Shown here: in pieces, positions 52,679-62,556 of the stretch
How the letters are laid out: every line of letters begins with the position of its first letter
Numbering within the stretch: the stretch's first letter is position 1
NCBI RefSeq assembly: GCF_014960965.1
Contig: NZ_CP063169.1
Location: 1,273,581-1,337,580 of the forward strand
Source: Ruania alkalisoli
GTDB taxonomy: Bacteria; Actinomycetota; Actinomycetes; Actinomycetales; Beutenbergiaceae
Length of the DNA stretch: 64,000 nt
Reading direction: 5' to 3'
The notes under the pieces: model-generated
The model's database searches: none
The model's input: the letters and a program-made list of their open reading frames with translations, nothing else
Told to the model about the DNA's origin: nothing
Position numbers and translations under genes: made by a program

Positions 52679-53413
52679 ATGGCCGATCCAGATCGCTTGC
52701 TGACCTTGCTGTGGCGTCACGACCTGCCCACGCATCGTCGGCGCGGGCCAGTGCCTGGGCATTCAGTCGATGAGCTCGTACACGCCGCGGTGGCCCTCGC
52801 CGATCACGACGGGATCACTTCCGTCACGATGCGCGCCCTCGCCCGGGAGGTCGGGATCGCCCCGATGTCTGTCTACACGCACGTACCCGACCGGGAGGCA
52901 CTGCTGGCACTGATGGTCGACCACGTGCTCGGCGAGCTGCCGACCGCCTCATGGGGCCGCCTCGGGTGGCGGCGCCGGGTGCGGCAGGTGGCCGACGCGC
53001 ACCTGGCCCTGCTCGCCGCACATCCCTGGCTCACCGACGCCGACGCCCTGAACCGGCCCTCGCTCGGGCCGGGTGGCGTCGGAGCCTATGAGTGGGAGCT
53101 GGGGGCGTTCACTCCCCTCGGGCTCGACGATCTGAGCACCGACCGCGCACGGGCGCTGGTGCTCGCCTTCGTGCGGGAGAACGCCCGGTCGGGCCGGCAG
53201 GCGCGAGCTGCTGCGGCTGCGCAGAGTGATCAGGATTGGTGGGACGCACACGGGCCGGTGCTCGCGCAGGTGGCCACCGCGGGCCGGTACCCGCTCGCGA
53301 CCCGCATCGGCTCGGCGGCGGGTCAGGTGCAAGGGTCGGCCTATGACGGCGACGGGGCGTACGAGTTCGGGGTGGAACGGATCATTGACGGTCTCGCGGC
53401 GATGCTCAGGTGA
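52679..53413 (+). CDS. TetR family transcriptional regulator
   Basis: 244 residues. HTH about 30-75: ELVHAAVALADHDGITSVTM, RALAREVGIAPMSVYTHVPD (recognition helix), REALLALMVDHVLGEL. The C-terminal half resembles the tetracycline-repressor-like domain. GGAGGA lies 9 nt before the ATG. Ends by overlapping the convergent ilvA stop by 8 bp. Likely regulates the divergent VOC gene and itself. Confidence 0.87.
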   Translation: MADPDRLLTLLWRHDLPTHRRRGPVPGHSVDELVHAAVALADHDGITSVTMRALAREVGIAPMSVYTHVPDREALLALMVDHVLGELPTASWGRLGWRRRVRQVADAHLALLAAHPWLTDADALNRPSLGPGGVGAYEWELGAFTPLGLDDLSTDRARALVLAFVRENARSGRQARAAAAAQSDQDWWDAHGPVLAQVATAGRYPLATRIGSAAGQVQGSAYDGDGAYEFGVERIIDGLAAMLR

Positions 53414-54680
53414 AAAACCGGAACAACGGCGAGTCCGGGGAGATCACCTCGTAGTGGAGCCCGGAGGCATCCATCCGCTCGCGGAGGGGCTCATAGCCGT
53501 CCGCCGATCCGAGCGTCAGACCCACGAACGCCGGCCCGGTCTCCCGGTTGGAACGCTTGGTGTACTCGAACAGGGAGATGTCGTCCTCCGGTCCGAGCAC
53601 GTGGTCCAGGAAACGGCGCAGGGCTCCGGGCTCCTGCGGGAAGTCGATCACAAAGTAGTGCCGCAGGCCGGAGTGGAGCAGGGCACGCTCCTCCACCTCG
53701 GCGTAACGGGAGATGTCGTTGTTCCCGCCGGAGAGCACGCACACCACGGTCTGGCCCGGGTGGATCTCCACCGGTGCCCCTGATCCGGCCGGGCCCACGG
53801 CAGCGAGCGCGAGCGTCCCGGCCGGTTCGGCGACGATCCCCTCGGTCTGATACAACGCCAGCATCTCCGCGCAGAGCCTGCCCTCAGGCACCGTGGTCAT
53901 CGCCAGCTGCAGTGCTGAGGCGATCTCGAACGGGACCTGACCGACCTGACGCACCGCGGCGCCGTCGACGAAGGTATCGATCTCCTCCAGCCGCACCGGT
54001 CCGCCGGCCACCAGTGCCGCTGCCATACTCGCCGCCCCGCCTGGCTCCACGCCGACCACGCGTGTGCCCGGGCACGCATCGGCGAGGTACGTGCCCATCC
54101 CGGCGATCAAGCCGCCGCCGCCCACCGGCACGACCACCAGATCCGGAGGATGGCCCAGCTGGTCGTGCAGCTCTTTCGCCACCGTGCCCTGCCCGGCGAT
54201 CGTGCGCGCGTCGTCGAACGGGTGCACCTGTACGGCACCGTCCGCCTCTGCGAAGTCCCGTGCCGCGGCCGACGCCTCATCGAATGTCGACCCCACGGGC
54301 ACCAGCGTCACCTGCTCGCCACCCAGTTCGGCGATCCGTTCCAGCTTCTGTTTCGGCGTGGTCCGAGGAACGAAGATCCGCCCGGCGATGTCCAGCTCGT
54401 GGCAGGCCTTCGCCACACCCTGCGCATGGTTCCCGGCGCTCGCGCATACCACCCCGCGAGCCCGCTCGGACTCGGTCAGGCGCAGCATCAGGTTGAACGC
54501 GCCCCGCACCTTGTACGAGCGCACGCTCTGCTGATCCTCGCGCTTGAGCAGCACCGTGGCGCCGGTGGCGAGACTCATCCGCTCCCACCGTTGCAGCGGG
54601 GTGCGTTCAACAGCGTGCTGGACCCGTTGCGCCGCCTCCCGGACGGCGGCAGCGGTCACGGTGGGAGAGAGCGCGGGCAT
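53406..54680 (-). CDS. ilvA: threonine ammonia-lyase (threonine dehydratase)
   Basis: PLP enzyme forming 2-oxobutanoate from threonine (isoleucine synthesis). 424 residues: PLP lysine in QQSVRSYKVRGA (about 54), glycine-rich loop PVGGGGLIAGMG, SGGNND near the end of the catalytic domain, and one ACT-like regulatory domain (HYFVIDFPQEPGALRRFLDH onward). ATG 54680 has TAGACT (54688-54693) 7 nt upstream, so the mRNA looks leaderless. Confidence 0.94.
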   Translation of the reverse strand: MPALSPTVTAAAVREAAQRVQHAVERTPLQRWERMSLATGATVLLKREDQQSVRSYKVRGAFNLMLRLTESERARGVVCASAGNHAQGVAKACHELDIAGRIFVPRTTPKQKLERIAELGGEQVTLVPVGSTFDEASAAARDFAEADGAVQVHPFDDARTIAGQGTVAKELHDQLGHPPDLVVVPVGGGGLIAGMGTYLADACPGTRVVGVEPGGAASMAAALVAGGPVRLEEIDTFVDGAAVRQVGQVPFEIASALQLAMTTVPEGRLCAEMLALYQTEGIVAEPAGTLALAAVGPAGSGAPVEIHPGQTVVCVLSGGNNDISRYAEVEERALLHSGLRHYFVIDFPQEPGALRRFLDHVLGPEDDISLFEYTKRSNRETGPAFVGLTLGSADGYEPLRERMDASGLHYEVISPDSPLFRFFT

Positions 54681-54752
54681 GAACCGGAGTCTAGAGGTGG
54701 TCGCGGCGGGCGCCGATTCCGTCTTGTCGGGGGCATGTGTTAGACCGGGGGC

Positions 54753-55823
54753 ATGGATGCTTGGCTCGTTGCCCTGATCACGATCGCCGCCGCTGCGGCT
54801 GGAGTGGTGGTCCTGCTCCTCGCCGCCAACGTGGTGCTGCTGCGCATCGGGCGCCGGATCCGCCTCGTCCGCACCGCCTGGTTGAAGATGCGACGTCCGC
54901 TGGCCGCGCTGCTGCTCTCGATCGCTGTGCGCGTCGCGGTGTCCCAGACGCTGGAGGACTCCACGCTGCGGACGGTGGCGATGCACGCGCTGCTGATCGC
55001 GATCCTCGTCTCAGCCGTCTGGTTCGTCGAACGGCTCGTCCTGGCCTGGCTGGTGCACCTGCAGGAGCACATGATGGCGCGGATGCACGACGACGATCGG
55101 GCACGACGCCGGGTCGAGACGCAGATGATCCTCATCCGCCGCATCGTGGATGTCGCCTTTGCAGTGATCGCCGTGGCGATGGTGCTCCTCACCTTCCCGG
55201 GTGTGGAGCGGATCGGTGCGACCGTGCTGGCCTCGGCCGGTCTGTTCTCCGTGGTGCTCGGTATCGCCGCTCAGTCCACTCTCGGGAACGTCTTCGCCGG
55301 TATGCAGCTCGCCTTCACCGATGCGATCCGCATCGGGGACGTCGTCGAGGTCGACGGTACGTGGAGCACGATCGAGGACATCACCCTCTCCTACGTGGTG
55401 GTCAGCATCTGGGACGAGCGTCACAAGGTGCTGCCCTCGACCTACTTCACCACCACGCCGTTCATCAACTGGAGCCGCACAGGTGACACCGTCACCGGGG
55501 TCATCTACTTCTCGCTCGACTGGCGGGTCGATCTGACCCGTCTGCGCGCGGCCTTCGAGAAGATCGTCGACGAGAGCGGACTGTGGGACGGGCGCGCGCG
55601 TTCGATCCTGGTCACCGACTCCACCGGGGACCGGCTGACTGTGCGGGCGCTCGTGACCAGCGTGAACAGCGACGCCGACTGGACCCTGCGTTGCTATGTG
55701 CGTGAACACCTGGCGATGTGGGTGCGTGAAAACAACCCGGAGGCGCTGCCCGTGCAGCGGGTGATCCTTCCCGACGAGCTCGAACGCGCCACCGTGGAAC
55801 GACCGGCCGTTCGACGAGACTGA
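54753..55823 (+). CDS. MscS-type mechanosensitive ion channel
   Basis: 356 residues. Four hydrophobic helices: residues 3-30 (ALITIAAAAAGVVVLLLAAN), about 46-60, about 75-100 and about 135-155. The pore helix and beta domain follow (SAGLFSVVLGIAAQSTLGNV, FAGMQLAFTDAIRIGDVVEV), and the C-terminal alpha/beta cage. Protects against hypo-osmotic shock by family. TAGACC ends 6 nt before the ATG. Converges with the mutase gene; the 36-bp gap shows no strong hairpin. Confidence 0.92.
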   Translation: MDAWLVALITIAAAAAGVVVLLLAANVVLLRIGRRIRLVRTAWLKMRRPLAALLLSIAVRVAVSQTLEDSTLRTVAMHALLIAILVSAVWFVERLVLAWLVHLQEHMMARMHDDDRARRRVETQMILIRRIVDVAFAVIAVAMVLLTFPGVERIGATVLASAGLFSVVLGIAAQSTLGNVFAGMQLAFTDAIRIGDVVEVDGTWSTIEDITLSYVVVSIWDERHKVLPSTYFTTTPFINWSRTGDTVTGVIYFSLDWRVDLTRLRAAFEKIVDESGLWDGRARSILVTDSTGDRLTVRALVTSVNSDADWTLRCYVREHLAMWVRENNPEALPVQRVILPDELERATVERPAVRRD

Positions 55824-55859
55824 GGCGATAGCACCGGTCCGAGACGGCACTCGTCCGGC

Positions 55860-57638
55860 TCAGAGGCCGGCTGCCTCACTCACGTCGGCGATGAGGTCCT
55901 GCAGCCTGGTGGCCGCTCGCGCGCGTGCCGAGGCCACCGGTTCGCCGTCCTCCACCGGTTCGACCACTTCCAGGTAGCACTTGACCTTCGGCTCGGTGCC
56001 GCTGGGGCGCACGATCACGCGGTCCCCGGCCCCCGTCAGATACAGCAGCCCGTCGGTGGGCGGCAGGTCCGGCTCGCCTGGAGCGCCGCCGTCGCGCAAA
56101 TCGACTGCATTCACGACGGCGGAGCCCGCCAGTGCGGTCGGCGGCGCCTGCCGTAGGCGCTCCATCGTGCGGGAGATCCTGGCCAGATCGCTCACGCGCA
56201 CCGTGAGCGGTGCTGTCGCGTGCACTCCGTGCGTGCGTGCCAGATCATCGAGAGCGCCGAGCATCGTCCGCCCCTGCGCATGCAAGCCGGCGGCAAGGTC
56301 GGCGATCCGGACGGCGGCGCTGATGCCGTCCTTGTCACGGACGGCGCCGGGGTCGACGCAATAGCCGAGTGCCTCCTCGTAGCCGTACACCAGGCCCGGC
56401 ACCCGGCTGATCCACTTGAACCCGGTCAGCGTCGAGCGGTGCTGCAACCCATGCGCGGCAGCGATCGAGGCCAGCAGCCGCGAGGAGACGATGGAACTGG
56501 CCAGCACCGCCTCAACCGCATCGCCGGACGCCAGCCGTGCCGCCTGCTCCCCAAGCAGGGCGCCCACCTCGTCACCGGTGAGCTGCCGCCAGCCACCCTC
56601 GGTGCCGGGGTCGGGAACGGCAACGGAGCAACGGTCGGCATCCGGATCGTTCGCGAGCACCAGGTCCGCGTCGCCGGCGCGCGCTGCCGCGAGGGCCAAG
56701 TCCAGCGCTCCGGGTTCTTCCGGGTTGGGGAAGGCGACGGTAGGGAAGTCGGGATCGGGGTCAGCCTGCTCACGGACAAGCTGGACGTCGCCGAACCCTG
56801 CCGTCCGCAACACCTCATGCGCAAGCGCGCCACCCACCCCGTGCATGGGAGTGAGCACGATCCGCAACCCGGCCCGGGCTGGAGCGGAGGTCTCGTCACT
56901 GGTGAGGGATGCGGCGCGGGTGAGGTACGCCGTCGTGAGATCTTCCCCGAGCACCTCGATCGTGCCGCCGGTGCGCTCAGCATCCTCGGCCGCACGCGGG
57001 ACGGACGCCACGGAGACCACCGCGGCGATGTGAGCCGCGATCTCAGCATCGGCCGGTGGCACGATCTGCGCCCCCTCACCGGCGCCGGTGACAACTCGAC
57101 CACCGAGGTAAACCTTGTACCCGTTGTCCTCGGGTGGGTTGTGCGAGGCGGTCACCATCACCCCGGCGTCAGCACGCAGGTACCGGACGGCGAACGCGAG
57201 CACCGGCGTCGGCAGCGCCCCGGGGAGCAGCAACGCCCGCCCTCCCTCGCCCGCGACCACCTCGGCGGTGTCCTGCGCGAAGGCCTGGGACCCGTAGCGG
57301 GCGTCGTACCCGATCACCACCGTGGGCGCGGCGCCCCGGAGAGACTCGCGCAGGAACGCCACCAGCCCCGCGGCGGCACGGATCACCACCGCCCGGTTCA
57401 TCCGGTGCGGACCCGCGCCGAGCCGTCCTCGCAGCCCCGCAGTGCCGAACGTCAGCGGGCCGGAGAACCGGTCAGCGAGGCCGGCCAGCGCGGCTTCGCG
57501 CTCGGCTTCCTCCACCCCGCCACCCTCGGCGTAGGTCAGCAACTCGCGCAGCTCGTCGACCGTCGCCGGGTCGGGATCGTCCTCGACCCAGGTGCGCACC
57601 TGGGTGAGCAGTTCCTCGTGATCGCCCCCGGCGCTCAT
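55860..57638 (-). CDS. phosphosugar mutase (phosphomannomutase / phosphopentomutase type)
   Basis: 592 residues, four-domain alpha-D-phosphohexomutase family: catalytic Ser in [18 protein letters not shown], metal loop [34 protein letters not shown] (sugar loop) and phosphate loop [16 protein letters not shown]. Long forms of this kind act on glucose-, mannose- or pentose-phosphates. The ATG overlaps the stop of the purine nucleoside phosphorylase gene, so ribose/deoxyribose-1-P to 5-P conversion is the best contextual guess; mannose-6-P to 1-P for manC is the alternative. Confidence 0.9.
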   Translation of the reverse strand: MSAGGDHEELLTQVRTWVEDDPDPATVDELRELLTYAEGGGVEEAEREAALAGLADRFSGPLTFGTAGLRGRLGAGPHRMNRAVVIRAAAGLVAFLRESLRGAAPTVVIGYDARYGSQAFAQDTAEVVAGEGGRALLLPGALPTPVLAFAVRYLRADAGVMVTASHNPPEDNGYKVYLGGRVVTGAGEGAQIVPPADAEIAAHIAAVVSVASVPRAAEDAERTGGTIEVLGEDLTTAYLTRAASLTSDETSAPARAGLRIVLTPMHGVGGALAHEVLRTAGFGDVQLVREQADPDPDFPTVAFPNPEEPGALDLALAAARAGDADLVLANDPDADRCSVAVPDPGTEGGWRQLTGDEVGALLGEQAARLASGDAVEAVLASSIVSSRLLASIAAAHGLQHRSTLTGFKWISRVPGLVYGYEEALGYCVDPGAVRDKDGISAAVRIADLAAGLHAQGRTMLGALDDLARTHGVHATAPLTVRVSDLARISRTMERLRQAPPTALAGSAVVNAVDLRDGGAPGEPDLPPTDGLLYLTGAGDRVIVRPSGTEPKVKCYLEVVEPVEDGEPVASARARAATRLQDLIADVSEAAGL

Positions 57639-58501
57639 GGCAGCGCCCGGCGCACGATCTGGGCCAGCAGCTCCGAAATGCGGGGTGCCGCAGCCTGACC
57701 CGCCTCGAGCACCTCCGCGTGCGAGAGCGGCTCCGGCGAGATCCCCGCCGCCAGGTTGGTCACCAGCGAGACGCCCAGAACCTCCAGCCCCGCGTGCCGG
57801 GCCGCGATCGCCTCCAGCGCCGTCGACATCCCCACCAGGTCGCCCCCGAGCCGGCCGGCCATCTGCACCTCCGCGGGCGTCTCGTAGTGCGGGCCCCGGA
57901 ACTGGCAGTAGACGCCCTCGTCCAGGCTGGCGTCCACCTCCCGGGCGATCGCTCGCAGCCGCGGGGAGTACAGATCGGTGAGATCGACGAACGTCGCGCC
58001 CTCCAGCGGGGAGGTCGCGGTGAGGTTGAGATGATCGCTGATCAACACCGGCGTGCCGGGCGCCCACTCCGGACGCAGCCCGCCGCACCCGTTGGTCAGC
58101 ACCACGATCCCGGCGCCGGCGGCCGCCGCTGTTCTCACGCCGTGCGCCACCCGCCGCACACCCCGGCCCTCGTAGAAGTGCGTTCGCGCGCCCAGCACCA
58201 GGGCGTGCCGGCTGGTGCCCTGGGCGTCGGTGTAGCGCACCGAGCGCAACGTGCCCGAATGCCCCGGAACACCAGAGCGGCTGAAACCAGGAACCTCCTC
58301 GGCCGGGATCTGCGCGATCGTCTCGCCGAGCACGTCCGCCGCCGGTCCCCACCCGGAACCGAGGACGAGGGCGATGTCGTGCCGTTTGACCCCGGAGCGG
58401 TCGGCGATCACGGCAGCTGCCTGCCGCGCTGCCGCCATCGGGTCGGTCGCGGGGTCGTCAAGGTCGAGGGGAGTGCCGGTCTCGGGCGTCGTCTTGCTCA
58501 C
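57635..58501 (-). CDS. purine nucleoside phosphorylase
   Basis: 288 residues, trimeric PNP type: LVLGSGWGP (phosphate Ser), [29 protein letters not shown] (base-site), and [16 protein letters not shown]. Converts (deoxy)inosine and guanosine to base and pentose-1-P. GTG 58501 with TATCTT (58509-58514) 7 nt upstream, so it looks leaderless. Coupled by ATGA overlap to the phosphosugar mutase; divergent from lpdA with 39 bp between. Confidence 0.94.
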   Translation of the reverse strand: MSKTTPETGTPLDLDDPATDPMAAARQAAAVIADRSGVKRHDIALVLGSGWGPAADVLGETIAQIPAEEVPGFSRSGVPGHSGTLRSVRYTDAQGTSRHALVLGARTHFYEGRGVRRVAHGVRTAAAAGAGIVVLTNGCGGLRPEWAPGTPVLISDHLNLTATSPLEGATFVDLTDLYSPRLRAIAREVDASLDEGVYCQFRGPHYETPAEVQMAGRLGGDLVGMSTALEAIAARHAGLEVLGVSLVTNLAAGISPEPLSHAEVLEAGQAAAPRISELLAQIVRRALP

Positions 58502-58540
58502 AGGAGCGAAGATACCTGCGCAGGCGGCACAATGGGCCGG

Positions 58541-59998
58541 GTGACGACGACACCAGATGCACCAGCAACGTCCGAGCAGAGCAGTGGAGTGGGCAGGTCC
58601 AGCACCCGGGAGGGGTCCCGCGTCGTCATCGTCGGGGGAGGACCGGGCGGCTACGAGGCGGCGCTCGTCGCGCGCCAGCTCGGTGCCGACGTCACCCTCG
58701 TCGAACGCCAGGGCCTCGGCGGATCTGCGGTACTGACTGACGTCGTCCCCTCCAAGACCCTCATCGCCACCGCCGAATGGATGACCCTCACCGAGAGCGC
58801 CGGCGAGCTCGGCATCCGGCCCCGCGCCGACGAGGAGATCTCCTACGATGCCGACTTCGGCACCGTCAACGCCCGTGTCATGGCGCTCGCGAACAAGCAG
58901 AGCACCGACATCCGCACCCGGCTGGAACGCGAAGGCGTCCGCGTGATCGATGGCACCGGGCGCCTGAACGGCCCGCACGAGGTGATCGCCACCACCAGGC
59001 ACGGTCAGATGCAGCTTCCCGCCGACGTTGTCCTGCTCGCCACCGGCGCCAGGCCGCGTGAGCTGGCGACGGCGCAGCCCGACGGCGAGCGCATCCTCAC
59101 CTGGACCCAGCTGTACCACCTGAACGAGATCCCGGAGCGACTCATCGTTGTCGGTTCCGGGGTGACCGGGGCAGAGTTCGCGGGAGCCTACAACGCTCTC
59201 GGTGCCGACGTGGTGCTGGTCTCCAGCCGCGACCGGGTCCTGCCCGGTGAGGATGCCGACGCCGCCGAGCTGATCGAAGAGGTTTTCAAGAGGCGAGGGA
59301 TGGAGGTGCTCTCCAGATCCCGCGCGGCGTCCGCACGGCGGACCGAGGACGGGGTAGAGGTCGAGCTTGCCGACGGGCGGATCGTGACCGGCTCGCACTG
59401 CCTCATCGCCGTCGGCGGGGTTCCCAATACCGAGGATCTCGGACTGGCCGAGGCCGGGGTCGCAGTGAACGAGCGTGGCCACATCCAGGTCGACCGCGTC
59501 TCCCGCTCGACCGTCCGGGGTGTGTACGCGGCCGGCGACTGCACCGGCGTGCTGCCGCTTGCTTCGGTGGCTGCGATGCAGGGCCGGATCGCGATGTGGC
59601 ACTCGCTCGGGGATGCGGTCTCACCGCTCGACCTCGGGCAGGTCTCAGCGAACATCTTCACCGCCCCGGAGATCGCCACCGTCGGGATCGCGCAGCACAA
59701 GATCGACTCCGGCGAGGTGGACGGGGCCGTCACCACGCTTCCCCTGGCGCGCAACCCCCGGGCGAAGATGCTCGGCATCAACGAGGGATTCGTGAAGCTG
59801 TTCTCCCGCCGGACCTCGGGCACCGTGATTGGTGGTGTGGTCGTCGCCCCACGCGCGAGTGAACTGATCTTCCCGATCACCTTGGCGATCTCGAACCGGC
59901 TCACCGTCGATCAGGTAGCCGGAGCGTTCACGGTCTACCCGTCGCTGTCCGGCTCGATCGCCGAGGCTGCGAGGACGTTGCACGACGCCCGCGGATAG
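58541..59998 (+). CDS. lpdA: NAD(P)H-quinone dehydrogenase, LpdA type
   Basis: 485 residues, lipoamide-dehydrogenase fold: FAD loop [12 protein letters not shown] (about 29-40), [15 protein letters not shown] (NAD site), [14 protein letters not shown] (FAD), dimerisation domain from about 350. The redox disulfide is missing: [16 protein letters not shown] stands where true enzymes have GGTCLN-x-GCIPSK. This matches Mycobacterium LpdA (Rv3303c-like) quinone reductases, not LPD. GTG 58541 is chosen; ATG 58532 in frame is possible. Confidence 0.9.
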   Translation: MTTTPDAPATSEQSSGVGRSSTREGSRVVIVGGGPGGYEAALVARQLGADVTLVERQGLGGSAVLTDVVPSKTLIATAEWMTLTESAGELGIRPRADEEISYDADFGTVNARVMALANKQSTDIRTRLEREGVRVIDGTGRLNGPHEVIATTRHGQMQLPADVVLLATGARPRELATAQPDGERILTWTQLYHLNEIPERLIVVGSGVTGAEFAGAYNALGADVVLVSSRDRVLPGEDADAAELIEEVFKRRGMEVLSRSRAASARRTEDGVEVELADGRIVTGSHCLIAVGGVPNTEDLGLAEAGVAVNERGHIQVDRVSRSTVRGVYAAGDCTGVLPLASVAAMQGRIAMWHSLGDAVSPLDLGQVSANIFTAPEIATVGIAQHKIDSGEVDGAVTTLPLARNPRAKMLGINEGFVKLFSRRTSGTVIGGVVVAPRASELIFPITLAISNRLTVDQVAGAFTVYPSLSGSIAEAARTLHDARG

Positions 59999-60055
59999 CG
60001 GCCCCGGACCAGATCCGTGAAGGCGGCGAGTTCATGGGCGAGTTGAGCCGGCGAC

Positions 60056-60103
60056 GGTGGCATGAGTGTCGAGAATCCGCTGTTCTGCGACACTCATGCC
60101 ACC
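60056..60103 (+). terminator. strong hairpin between lpdA and dapE
   Basis: Perfect 16-bp stem GGTGGCATGAGTGTCG/CGACACTCATGCCACC (60056-60071 with 60088-60103) whose loop can extend with AGAA/TTCT. Located 58 nt after lpdA and 34 nt before the dapE -10. Confidence 0.8.
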
Positions 60104-60137
60104 CTCGTGGCGTGCACCGGCCGGGGGTGCGGGTGGT

Positions 60138-60143
60138 TAGGCT
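60138..60143 (+). promoter_or_regulatory. -10 element of dapE (leaderless)
   Basis: TAGGCT followed by 6 nt and the ATG at 60150. Confidence 0.6.
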
Positions 60144-60149
60144 CGGACC

Positions 60150-61292
60150 ATGCCCGACACCCCCGCCGCACTGCCTGACCCGCGTGAGGTCGACCCGGTC
60201 ACCCTCACCCGGGCGATCTGCGACATCCCGAGCGTCAGTGGGGACGAAGCGACGCTTGCCAACGCTGTCGAAGACCTGCTGCTGAGCGCCGACCATCTCG
60301 ATGTCCACCGCGACGGTGACACGATCGTGGCGCGTACGCATCTGGGCCGCGACCGGCGCGTGGTGATCGCCGGACACCTGGACACCGTCCCCATCCAGGA
60401 CAACCTCCCCACCCAGCTGCTCCACCGTGAGGGCGCGGAGATCCTCTGGGGCCGGGGAACTGTCGACATGAAAGGCGGTGTCGGCGTCGCACTGCACCTG
60501 GCTCTCACCCTGACCGAACCGGTGGTCGACGTCACCTGGGTGTTCTACGACAACGAAGAGGTCGAGGCCACCAAGAACGGCCTCGGCCGGGTGGTGCGCA
60601 CCCACCCGGACTGGCTCACCGGCGACTTCGCCGTCCTCGGCGAGCCCACCGCCGGGGGCATCGAGGGCGGATGCAACGGCACCCTGCGCGTGGAGGTCCG
60701 CACCCGGGGCACCACCGCCCACTCGGCCCGCGCGTGGAAGGGGCACAACGCCGTCCACGATGCCCACGAGATCCTCGCCCGGCTCGCCGCCTACACGCCC
60801 GCTGAGGTCGAGGTGGACGGTCTGGTCTACCGGGAGGGGATGAACGCCGTCGGGATCCGTGGCGGCATCGCCACCAACATGATCCCGGACGAGTGCGTGG
60901 TGACCGTGAACTACCGGTTCGCCCCCTCGGCGACCGTGGCCGAGGCGTACCAGCACGTACGGGAGTTGTTCGACGGTTTCGAGATCGAACTCACCGACTC
61001 CTCCGCAGGTGCACGCCCCGGTCTGGACGCCCCGGCTGCACAGGACTTCCTCGCCGCCGTGACCGCCGTCACTGGGGGCGAGGCGGGCCCGAAATACGGC
61101 TGGACGGACGTGGCCCGGTTCACCGAGCTCGGGATCCCGGCCGTCAACTTCGGCCCCGGTGACCCCTCGCTTGCGCACGCTGACGACGAGCACGTCCCCA
61201 CCGACCAGATCCGTACCTGCGCGGCCGCCCTGGCCGCCTGGTTGACCACGCCGGCCGGCGAGCCCTCCGGCGAGACGAAGGAGCGTTCATGA
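60150..61292 (+). CDS. dapE: succinyl-diaminopimelate desuccinylase
   Basis: M20 metallohydrolase of the lysine/diaminopimelate pathway (peptidoglycan precursor). 380 residues: IAGHLDTVPIQDN (metal His/Asp about 74-76), WGRGTVDMKGGVG (bridging Asp), FYDNEEVEA (catalytic Glu-Glu), GEPT, and the lid with TTAHSARAWKG. Actinobacterial DapE length. Overlaps the next gene by 4 bp. Confidence 0.94.
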   Translation: MPDTPAALPDPREVDPVTLTRAICDIPSVSGDEATLANAVEDLLLSADHLDVHRDGDTIVARTHLGRDRRVVIAGHLDTVPIQDNLPTQLLHREGAEILWGRGTVDMKGGVGVALHLALTLTEPVVDVTWVFYDNEEVEATKNGLGRVVRTHPDWLTGDFAVLGEPTAGGIEGGCNGTLRVEVRTRGTTAHSARAWKGHNAVHDAHEILARLAAYTPAEVEVDGLVYREGMNAVGIRGGIATNMIPDECVVTVNYRFAPSATVAEAYQHVRELFDGFEIELTDSSAGARPGLDAPAAQDFLAAVTAVTGGEAGPKYGWTDVARFTELGIPAVNFGPGDPSLAHADDEHVPTDQIRTCAAALAAWLTTPAGEPSGETKERS

Positions 61293-62104
61293 CCACCGAG
61301 CCGCAGCACACCCGTACCGGTCAGTACTGGAAGGGGCCGGTCCAGCTGCGTGGCCGGCAGATCCCGGAGAAGACGACCGACGAGCGCCTCCTGGAACCCT
61401 CGCAGGGCACGGACTGGGTGCACTCGGACCCGTGGCGGGTGCTGCGCATCCAGGCCGAGTTCGTCGAAGGGTTCGGCGCGCTCGCCGAGCTCGGTCCCGC
61501 CGTGAGCGTCTTCGGGTCCGCCCGCACCAAGCCCGACGAGCCCGACTACGAGCTCGCACAGGACATCGCACGGCGAATCGTCGAGGCCGGATACGCCGTC
61601 ATCACCGGCGGCGGCCCCGGGGTGATGGAAGCCGCGAACAAGGGCGCCTATGACGCCGAGGGCATCTCGGTCGGTCTGGGCATCGAGTTGCCGTTCGAGC
61701 AGGGAATGAACCGCTATGTGGACCTCGGCGTCAACTTCCGGTACTTCTTCGCTCGCAAGACCATGTTCGTGAAGTACTCCGAGGGTTTCATCGTGCTCCC
61801 GGGCGGGTTCGGCACCATGGACGAGTTGTTCGAATCTCTGACGCTCGTGCAGACCAAGAAGGTGAAGCGGTTCCCGATCGTGCTCGTGGGCACCGACTTC
61901 TGGGGCGGGCTGGTGGACTGGATCCGTGGCACCCTCGCCGAGCGAGGCACGATCTCCGAGCACGACCTCGACCTGCTCCATGTCACCGACGACCCCGCCG
62001 AAGCGGTGGACGTGGTCGTGCGCGCCAACCGTAGCCGGCGCCGTGAGGAGATGGCCGCCGCTGCCGAGGCGGCCGCTCGCGCCGGAGCCGGTGGGCCGGA
62101 GTAG
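61289..62104 (+). CDS. LOG-like TIGR00730 family Rossmann protein
   Basis: 271 residues; lysine-decarboxylase-like/LOG motifs VFGSARTKPDEPDY, TGGGPGVMEAANKGA and PGGFGTMDELFESLTLVQ (PGGxGTxxE). Family members are cytokinin-riboside-5'-monophosphate phosphoribohydrolases or related nucleotide N-glycosidases. The N-terminal 80 residues (KGPVQLRGRQIPEKTTDERL) are the actinobacterial extension. ATGA overlap with dapE, a conserved pairing. Confidence 0.9.
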   Translation: MTTEPQHTRTGQYWKGPVQLRGRQIPEKTTDERLLEPSQGTDWVHSDPWRVLRIQAEFVEGFGALAELGPAVSVFGSARTKPDEPDYELAQDIARRIVEAGYAVITGGGPGVMEAANKGAYDAEGISVGLGIELPFEQGMNRYVDLGVNFRYFFARKTMFVKYSEGFIVLPGGFGTMDELFESLTLVQTKKVKRFPIVLVGTDFWGGLVDWIRGTLAERGTISEHDLDLLHVTDDPAEAVDVVVRANRSRRREEMAAAAEAAARAGAGGPE

Positions 62105-62107
62105 CCC

Positions 62108-62374
62108 GTGTGGATCACCTGGGTCAGCTGGCTGCTGCTCGGTGTTTGCGCACTCGTCGCGGTGGTCGCGGCCGCCGTCTCCAGCGGGCGCTGGCCGGTC
62201 ACGATGGGCGATCCCTACCCCGGTGACCGGGAGAATCCGGACCCGTTCGTGGACCATGTGATGGAGTCCCGCGTCACACCTGACATAGAATGGGTACCGA
62301 AGAGCTCCACACCAGGTCGCGCGGGGGATGACACGCCCGCGACCGGCGCGGGCGCATCACGCGAGGAAGAATAA
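62108..62374 (+). CDS. small single-helix membrane protein
   Basis: 88 residues: one hydrophobic helix at the very start (WITWVSWLLLGVCALVAVVA), then a short hydrophilic cytoplasmic-type tail ending in Glu residues. GTG start 3 bp after the upstream stop, so co-transcribed with the LOG-like gene and DUF3117. Not recognised; small proteins in this slot are common in actinobacteria. Confidence 0.65.
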   Translation: MWITWVSWLLLGVCALVAVVAAAVSSGRWPVTMGDPYPGDRENPDPFVDHVMESRVTPDIEWVPKSSTPGRAGDDTPATGAGASREEE

Positions 62375-62386
62375 GGGAGAACCCCC

Positions 62387-62554
62387 ATGGCCGCCATGAA
62401 GCCCAGAACCGGTGACGGACCTCTCGAGGTCACCAAGGAGGGCCGTGGGATCATCATGCGCGTGCCGCTCGAAGGTGGTGGTCGCCTCGTGGTCGAGCTC
62501 AAGCCGAACGAGGCCGACGAGCTGAGCGCTGCACTCACCGCCGTCGCCGGCTGA
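62387..62554 (+). CDS. DUF3117 protein
   Basis: 55 residues, MAAMKPRTGDGPLEVTKEGR then GIIMRVPLEGGGRLVVELKP and NEADELSAALTAVAG. This is the highly conserved actinobacterial DUF3117 (length 55-57 is normal). AGGGAG lies 6-7 nt before the ATG. It links the dapE-LOG unit to pepA (2 bp to the next start). Function unknown. Confidence 0.9.
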   Translation: MAAMKPRTGDGPLEVTKEGRGIIMRVPLEGGGRLVVELKPNEADELSAALTAVAG

Positions 62555-62556
62555 GG

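Noticed and set aside
58541-59998. Dihydrolipoamide dehydrogenase (E3)
   Set aside because: The CxxxxC redox disulfide is absent ([13 protein letters not shown]), so it cannot be a classical E3; annotated as a quinone reductase of the LpdA type.
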